Below are positions 20,373 through 26,072 of a DNA stretch of 26,072 bases, piece after piece (position 1 is the first letter of the stretch; each line of letters opens with the position of its first letter). The position numbers and the translations under genes are program-made. The notes beneath the pieces were generated by a model. The model made no database searches and was not told the DNA's origin. It worked only from the letters and a program-made list of their open reading frames with translations. Source of the DNA: Chara braunii (lineage: Eukaryota > Streptophyta > Charophyceae > Charales > Characeae); the NCBI GenBank assembly GCA_003427395.1, contig BFEA01000922.1:354641-380712 (forward strand), written 5' to 3'.

Positions 20373-21050
20373 TGCGAGGCCACTGCCTCTATGAGCCCCA
20401 TTCGGCCCCTTTTTGGAGCAAGTCGGCCGGCCCAAGTGAAGGCAGGCTCGACGAGGCCCTCAGGGCCCAATTTTGACCACTGCGCAACTGAGGAAATTCA
20501 GGCAGTTGCGCAGCGCCAGTTGGTTGAGAGAACCCAGGCCCTGGGCCGCCTGTGTGAATGTATGGAAAGCAGGCCGTGGGCTGGATACGGGTACTGGGCC
20601 AAACACAGGCCAAAGGCAGTTGGGTGCATGCAACCACCTCAGGCCCAAGGCCTGTTGTCTATCGTTCTGGGCCTCAGGCTACCGGGGCCTACTGGAAGCT
20701 TCCTGGGACTGAACGCAGGCAGGCCACTTCGATATAGCAAAGGGCCTGCCTCGACATTCGGCATTCGGGTGCTGGCTGCATGCTGCGCAAGCGCTGCCGC
20801 GCTGTAGCTCGCTGGCACTCACGCGGTCACGGGCGAGCAGGAAGGAGCAGGCAGCCATAGCCGAGCTGCGCTGCTGTAAGCTGGGTGTGGCGCAGGGTGG
20901 TCCTTGGGTGCAAGTGGCATCTGTGTGTTGGGGAACGAGGTTGTGAGTGAGGCGAGAGACATACCTGGTGCTGGAAGCGTGCGGCATTGGCCGCTATCTG
21001 CTTGTACTTCGGGAGAGCTGTTGTCGTCAACTTCGGCATTGTAGTATAGG
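20373..21050 (+). repeat. Putative 3' LTR (start supported, end unknown), rich in GGCC hairpins
   Basis: It begins TGCGAGGCC straight after the purine tract. No matching 5' LTR was found upstream of gag, so the right boundary cannot be fixed; the value given is a guess at a change in composition. It contains several strong inverted repeats: CTGCGCAACTG 20480-20490 with CAGTTGCGCAG 20503-20513; CCCAGG with CCTGGG at 20533-20545; ACAGGCC with GGCCTGT around 20605-20660; and AGGCAGGCC 20717-20725 with GGCCTGCCT 20743-20751. Small frames here are not genes. Confidence 0.45.
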
Positions 21051-21725
21051 CCAGATAGGATCTGCCATATGTAGTCTGGGCGCCGAGTGCCAGATAGGAT
21101 ATTAACTTTGGTTCTTCGTTGATGATGATGATGGGACTATTTCAGCATTGTCAATTATGAACTCTTGGTGTGTTCTTATTTGGTGAAACTCGTGATGCAA
21201 TTCTGCTGTTGGTGCGAGGTCACGACTATCTGGACTCATATGTATGATGCTTTTTGATTGCTGAAGTTCGCTATTGCTCATCTTCCTTGCATTAGTGCTT
21301 ACAGTCTGCTAACCCAGTTTCTGCAAACTGGAAACCGTGTCCCCATCAGTTTTATTGTTTTTTTCTGAAAAGAACTCAGGGTTTCTTTTTGTTGCTGTAC
21401 GTGCTAGTGATCTGGGGAAGATCCGGAAGGGATCTAATTAGAAGCGATCTTATTTTTTATTGGTTTGCAGTGTTCGGTCAAAGCGATTCAGCTGATTGAT
21501 TTTGCTGTCAATTGTCATGTGCAACCTCCCTAATTGCCTACTGACACTAAACAATAACCTGCTATCTGTCGTAAGTTCCTAAACCTTCTCTATCTCTCAG
21601 TTCCTAACCCTTCTCTATCTCTCAGTAATGAAACACAAAAATTTTGATTTGTTGGTTGTTTTGCGTGTGAAATGCGAATTTTTCTTTTTTTTTTGTTTGT
21701 TTTTTTCGTGAAAAGATATTTTGTA
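21051..21725. other. Region between the LTR and the second gag
   Basis: No gene. A 12-base word GCCAGATAGGAT occurs twice, about 41 bases apart, near 21050-21100. A 25-base tandem pair beginning AGTTCCTAA and ending TATCTCTC lies at 21574-21598 and 21599-21623. The region is AT- and T-rich. It probably includes the leader of the second Gypsy element, but no primer-binding site was recognised. Confidence 0.35.
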
Positions 21726-22460
21726 ATGGGTGACAGCGGTAGCTCAGGCGGTCCTGAGAATGAGAAGGGCAAGGAGCCTGCTATTCCCTAGACAGCCATA
21801 GAGCTTGAGATTGAGAAGGAAGAGAAGGTTGTAGAAGAAAGTCGGAAACAGTTTGAGCGGCTTTAGTAGGAGAAGGCAGAAGGGAAAAGAAAATCTCAGG
21901 AGGCGCCCAGAAGGGCAGTGTTGGCTAAGCGCTTTTTGTCAGCAGAAAATGAGGAGAGGTTCACTCAAACCCACAAGAAGTTGGCTGAGTGGATCCGCTT
22001 GCAGTTCACTCAGGTCAGAGATCCCCATACAGCCTGCATGGACCGGGACCACCGGGTCTCTGCAATGGAAAGACCGCTTGACTCAGGTTGAAGTCAAACA
22101 GACTTCCATTTTAGAAACCCTTGACCTCATTCGGAAGAGCATGCCTATCCCTACTCTTCGTCTACCTCTCTCCCTTTCTGTTGCAAGTCCTCCCAATTCT
22201 CCCAAAGGGAAACCTGCTTCTCCCAAGTCGAAGCAGCAGGTTGTTCTTGGGACTGGGGCCAGTTAGACACCTGGTGCAGGACAGGTTGCTGGCAGTTCTG
22301 ACCAGCAAGAACCCAGATTCCCCAAGATGATCCAGCCTGACAAATTCAGTGGCGATGATGCCAAAGTGGATGTGACAGACTAGATCGCTTCAATGAAGTC
22401 ATATCGAAGGGGTTTCACCTGCCCAGAGGTCAATAAGGTTCGGTCCATTCCATTGTGACC
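21726..22460 (+). pseudogene. gag: Second Ty3/Gypsy gag, 5' fragment, with many stops
   Basis: From ATG 21726 the frame reads MGDSGSSGGPENEKGKEPAI, then a lysine/glutamate-rich, coiled-coil-like stretch (EIEKEEKVVEESRK). It meets TAG at 21789, 21864 and 21867. Near 22067 one extra A moves the frame; the protein continues as DRLTQVEVKQTSILETLDLI, with TAG at 22264 and 22381. The end, PKMIQPDKFSGDDAKVDVTD then IASMKSY, is the start of a Gypsy-type capsid domain, after which similarity is lost at about 22460. The protein is unlike the first gag, so this is a different family lying in the same direction. The downstream zinc knuckle and pol are not seen. It may be truncated by the sequence that starts near 22470. 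Confidence 0.7.
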
Positions 22461-22875
22461 CTGTTTGGTGCCTAATTACAGGTGAGTGTACAGTCAGAAC
22501 CTACTCCATTCAAGCATTACTCAATTCCCCTCACCCCCTTAGATAACACTTGTTTCTTATGTGCACAAGTAGGACGTACAGGAAATGGACCCACCGCAGT
22601 GCACAGACTAATCAACGGGCGGCCAACCCGATCAGGAATTATTTATAATTTTATTGTCACAAGTAGGATGACTTCCCATGAAGACCCATCAGGACTTACT
22701 TAGAGTCGTGGCAAGACGATTTCCCTTCCCAGGCCACACAGTCGGACGGTCTTTATCATGCTATTGAAGCTTATTGTGATATGCCTATGCATCATACTTG
22801 CAACTGCATGAGCCGCACATTCTCGCGGAGTTTCGTACGGAGTTCCGTGCGGGGGATGCCTGTGTGGAATCGTGC

Positions 22876-22877
<2 letters not shown>
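22461..22877. other. Unassigned sequence between the second gag and the LINE tail
   Basis: No gene. It starts with an AGGTGAGTG word, and CACAAGTAGGAYGWA recurs at about 22565 and 22658. Codons in 22690-22860 give a moderately protein-like phrase (SWQDDFPSQATQSDGLYHAI), which might be displaced gag or other element sequence, but I cannot assign it. The last 50 bases are rich in CGGAGTT/CGTGCG repeats. Confidence 0.3.

Positions 22878-22916
<39 letters not shown>
22878..22916 (-). repeat. T39 tract, the probable poly(A) tail of the minus-strand LINE
   Basis: Thirty-nine consecutive T on the plus strand, that is A39 on the minus strand, downstream of the LINE ORF2 in its own direction. A long pure tail suggests a fairly recent insertion, although the ORF is already frameshifted. 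Confidence 0.55.
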
Positions 22917-22917
<1 letters not shown>

Positions 22918-23967
22918 AGAAAACAGTACCTTTTGGTTCTGGCTCCTACCATTCTGGGGAGCGACAGTTCGGTTCCTATTCCCCCGGCAAGTCAATATGG
23001 GAAAACATGGGTGACTCACGCACGCTCCTCCCCATTATGGCTGGGAGGTCCGCGTGGACGGCATTGATTACTTCTCTGAGGAAGGATGTACCACCCCTCA
23101 CCCCTGCCTAGTTTAGCCTATGCTATTTGCCCTGTCTGGCTGTTGCCAACCTGCCTGAACCCAGTCCCGCTCCTCTCAGCTGTGGTGCCGTGGGGTTGTT
23201 GTGTCATGCTAGGGCGGTCTGCAGAGTCTATGAACCTCTTGAATTCTCTAACAACCTAGGCCCTATGTACTTTGTTCTTGTCTAGCCTGAAACCTAAACC
23301 CTCAATCTAAAACCCTGAACCCTTGCTGGCTGTAGTGTGTTTTTATGGTCTGTCCCTGTCCGACTTTTTGTGTCGACTCTGTTGAATAAGCCTATGGTTT
23401 CTTGGCGGGGTAGTTTGGGTAGGGGGGGCAGTGACTGAGGGAGTTTGTGCAGTGGTGAAGGTTTTGGGTTCTGGGTCGATGTGCTTGGGGTTGTGGGCTT
23501 GGGGCGGGAGAGGGAGGATAAAAGTGGTAAGGGAGGGGCTGTGTTACTATTGGGTGGAACGAGTTTTGTTGGAGTTGGGAATTTCTGAGGCTTGTAGGGG
23601 CACAATGTGTGGGTTGTCCGGTGGCGTCTTGACTTGTTGTGGTTAGTATGCGTGTGGGTGGGTTGGCTTGGGGGGTGTAGTGAGGTGTCTGCTGGGCGTT
23701 GTTGATATGCTTGAGCCTTGAGTCCCATAGCCTCCCTTCTCTTCCTTTATATTGTGTGTCCTCTTTCTTTCATGGCGGGTTGGTGTTGCTGCTGTTTCCT
23801 TTTGGACTATCCTCTTCTATTTTGTCTTGGTTTTCCATCTGTCCCGATCCTCCGTTTGGAAGTGCTGTCCCTGGTCTTTTGCTTCTTCATGTCCCTAATT
23901 CTTACTTCCTCTTACCCTCCCGTATTCTATGGTTGCGCTTGTTCCTCCTCTGAGTTTTCCTTTCTTA
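22917..23967 (-). other. Probable 3' untranslated region of the LINE
   Basis: About 1.05 kb between the ORF2 end and the T39 tract. On the plus strand 23750-24000 is pyrimidine-rich and 23400-23700 G-rich, so the frames there (such as 23294-23728, rich in Pro, Thr and Ser) are composition effects. A run of degenerate AAACCCT-like words lies at about 23290-23322. The assignment depends on the T39 being the LINE tail. Confidence 0.4.
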
Positions 23968-26072
23968 TCAGTCTAAGTCCATTGCGCTTGTGCTATTCTG
24001 ACTTGTTCTTGGGCTGCCCGGATCCCACCAGCTCGTGAATTGAAGGGTTTTTCCGATTATCCTTGCCAAAAGCCCCTCCTTCAGCCACTGCTGTTCAAAT
24101 TCTTTCTGTATTTTAGTCCTCTTCTGATCCTCTATTTCTTTGTCCATTCTCCCAAGGGTTCGCTGCCATTCCACTCTAACCCCTGTTTCTACCATTTCCC
24201 TTGCCTCTTCCATGATTCATTTGCCGTTATCTTTTTTTTTCCTATTGTGTTTCCACATCTGGCTCTCCATATTACCCACAGGGTTGTTCTTCGCAGTAAC
24301 TCTGTGATCTCCTTATCCTCCTCAGGGATTAAGCCTTCTCTGTCTATTGCTGTTAGTCGGAGGAATTGGTCTGCCGGGAATTCATTATTAGATAGATTGG
24401 ACCAAGCTTTTTTGCACTTGAGCCAGAGCGCTTTGGCATGTTGGCATTCCAGTAGGCAGTGAGTTAGCGTTTCCGCTACATGTTCTTGGCACATTTGGCA
24501 GTGTGCTGAGTATTCTGTTCTATCCTCCTTTCTCCTCTTTGTTTCTAACCATTCATTGGTGGGGACTGCCATGTAAATTATCAACCATTGTAAGCTTCTC
24601 ACTTTCTGAGGCCTGATCGTTGCATAGTAGGACCATGGGATTGTTTGCCAGAAAGCGGGGTCTATTTGGAGGTTTTTTTCCCACCTTGCCGCTATGGTCG
24701 GTTGTGGATTTTCTAGCTTGCGTCTTATCTTATACCCCCTTTTTACTGTGTATTCGTGTAGCGGGATCCACTTTTTGGCCCTTCCTCTCCCCCTGCTCTG
24801 ATACCAGCCCCACTTGTTGGGGTCGACTTCTAATTCCGATATGTCTTTATTTGGTCTAAACAAACAGGTGGGGAGTTCTGCCTTCTTTCTTCCTTTCCTT
24901 AGTCCTTTTTGCTCGTTTTTAAGTTCTCTGACCTTCCTCAAGTCTTGTAGGGCAAAGTCTAGGTTGATTAGGGCGTCTTTTCTGACCTCCACTATTGCTT
25001 TATCTGTGTTCTCCAACTCATGTACTTCAAATTTGGCTATGCGTCTATCAGTTCCCTCGTATCTTATGAAACGAAGGGCTACTGAGGGTGTTTCTTGTGT
25101 CTTCAATGTTGCCCAGTCACCTTTCTTCCAAACTATACTTCTTTTAGCGTTGACCTCCAAGCTATTGGGATACTGTCTATCAATTCCTCTAGGTTTTGCT
25201 GTAAATTGTGATGGCCTCTCAGCTTAGTTCTAAGGTCTCCTTCTGATTTCCACTTGCTGCTTCCTTCATCCCATATGTGTTCGATCTTCCATATGCCTCT
25301 CTCTACCCAAGTCCTCCATCTCTTCCCCCTCGCCTTGAGAGACCATGTCTTACCATTCTGATCTTTCAAGAAGTCATTCCCAAACAGCGGTTGTCTCAAA
25401 ATTTCTTCTTTTGTTCTTGGACTTCTCCTTCTATGTGGGAAAGCCTCCCTCCATGCTGCTATCAGTTTTGCCCAGTGGCCGCTTGGGGGATCAGAGTTCG
25501 GTAACTGGTTCCTTTGCCTAGGTCTGCCTCCTCCTCTTCTGGGTGTCCAGTACCTGTTCATGATCCATGAAAGGCCTTCTATGCTATCATGTGTTTTAAA
25601 GGGAAGCAGGTTTCTTATTTGGTATAGGGCCATTTCTTGCCATGGTAGTTCCGTTTTCAACAACAGTCTTAAGATCCACTTTGTCTGGAGAGCTTTATAT
25701 TCCGTTACGGGATCTATGAGACTGATACCTCCTTGGGTTGGTTACATATTTCCAGGCTACTTTGGATATGAATTGGTTCTTGGATGCGTCCCCTGTCCAT
25801 AAGTAGGCTGCTGCCTTTCTCTTTAAGTCCTTCATGAAGCTGTTGGGTGGGTCCCAGATTGACGCCGTGTACCAGACCATGGAGAAGATCGACGAATTGA
25901 CGACTATCGCCCTACCCATCAGTGATGTATATATCTTTTGCCATCCCTTGTATTTATTCATGACGGCTACGAGTAGTCTCGCTGCTATTGAGTTGCTGGT
26001 CCCTGTCAGGGTAACTGTGATTCCCAGGAATTTAAAGGGGACTTGGTGGTCCATCCATTGTATTCCCTGCGT
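23968..26072 (-). pseudogene. LINE-type retrotransposon ORF2, C-terminal part (broken; continues beyond the window)
   Basis: Read leftward from 26072. The first part (26054-25725) is the segment after the RT core of plant LINEs: FKFLGITVTLTG, NKYKGWQKIYTSLMGRAIVV and AAAYLWTG. A frameshift near 25722 leads to DPVTEYKALQTKW, and a second near 25150 leads to a linker (VWKKGDWATLKTQETPSVAL). Next comes a zf-RVT domain: LQWLIIYMAVPTNEWLETKR and then the Cys/His pattern in HCQMCQEHVAETLTHCLLEC (about 24435-24560). A stop at 24189-24191 follows. A third shift near 24213, next to an A-run, gives a charged helical tail ending at 23968. The YADD catalytic site lies outside the window. The protein would copy LINE RNA by target-primed reverse transcription, but this copy is inactive. 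Confidence 0.88.

Noticed and set aside
20034-20807. A 257-codon frame overlapping the pol end and LTR
   Set aside because: Its first part is a shadow of the chromodomain-like tail in another frame and the rest translates the GGCC-rich LTR.
23286-23322. Interstitial telomere repeat (CCCTAAA type)
   Set aside because: Only a few degenerate AAACCCT-like words without a regular 7-base period; likely chance in A/C-rich sequence.
23294-23728. A 144-codon Pro/Thr/Ser-rich minus-strand frame
   Set aside because: Composition follows a G-rich plus strand; no domain, and it lies in the probable LINE 3' region.
1-26072. tRNA or rRNA genes
   Set aside because: I looked for T-arm words such as GGTTCGAATCC and for conserved rRNA words and found none in a proper context.

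Overview
This window looks like repeat-dense nuclear DNA of a streptophyte, either a plant or a charophyte alga. A Chara-like alga fits the style of the gag and LINE proteins, but that is an impression, not a measurement. There are no bacterial operons, no host gene that I can defend, and no intact protein-coding gene. The window is a nest of decayed mobile elements.

Layout. Positions 1-5899 are the right-hand part of a large element (copy A). Its tip is near 5899 and it runs out of the window to the left. It carries an array of hairpins (238-658), a conserved exon-like block (minus strand, 833-1243), a CAGC-rich segment with an internal duplication (about 1300-3250), and a U6 snRNA-derived sequence on the minus strand (5064-5147). 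Positions 6653-10062 are the gag and first half of pol of a Ty3/Gypsy element. At 10063 the reverse transcriptase is cut by an insertion of about 8.1 kb (copy B, 10063 to about 18135), and the same pol resumes at 18151 and runs to 20335 (RNase H, integrase, chromodomain-like tail). A purine tract and a likely 3' LTR start follow at 20373. A second Gypsy gag, of another family and full of stops, lies at 21726-22460. The right end (22878-26072) is a LINE on the minus strand, with a T39 tract (its probable poly(A) tail) and the C-terminal part of ORF2 with a zinc-knuckle domain.

The main discovery is the relation between copies A and B. They point in opposite directions and share a tip of about 59 bases that carries a perfect or near-perfect palindrome. 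They also share a segment 480-500 bases in from the tip, the exon-like block ending in GGTAAC, and, after each block, an array of hairpins. In each array the loop of about 20 nt is conserved (with TAAG near its middle) while the stems differ from member to member and yet still pair within each member. This pattern of covarying stems around a fixed loop suggests that the structures are, or were, maintained by selection or by a replication mechanism. I do not recognise the element family, and it has no visible transposase.

No genes here can be shown to work together. Both Gypsy copies and the LINE carry frameshifts and stops. The first Gypsy has a canonical -1 slippery heptamer just before the gag stop, in the right frame to enter pol.
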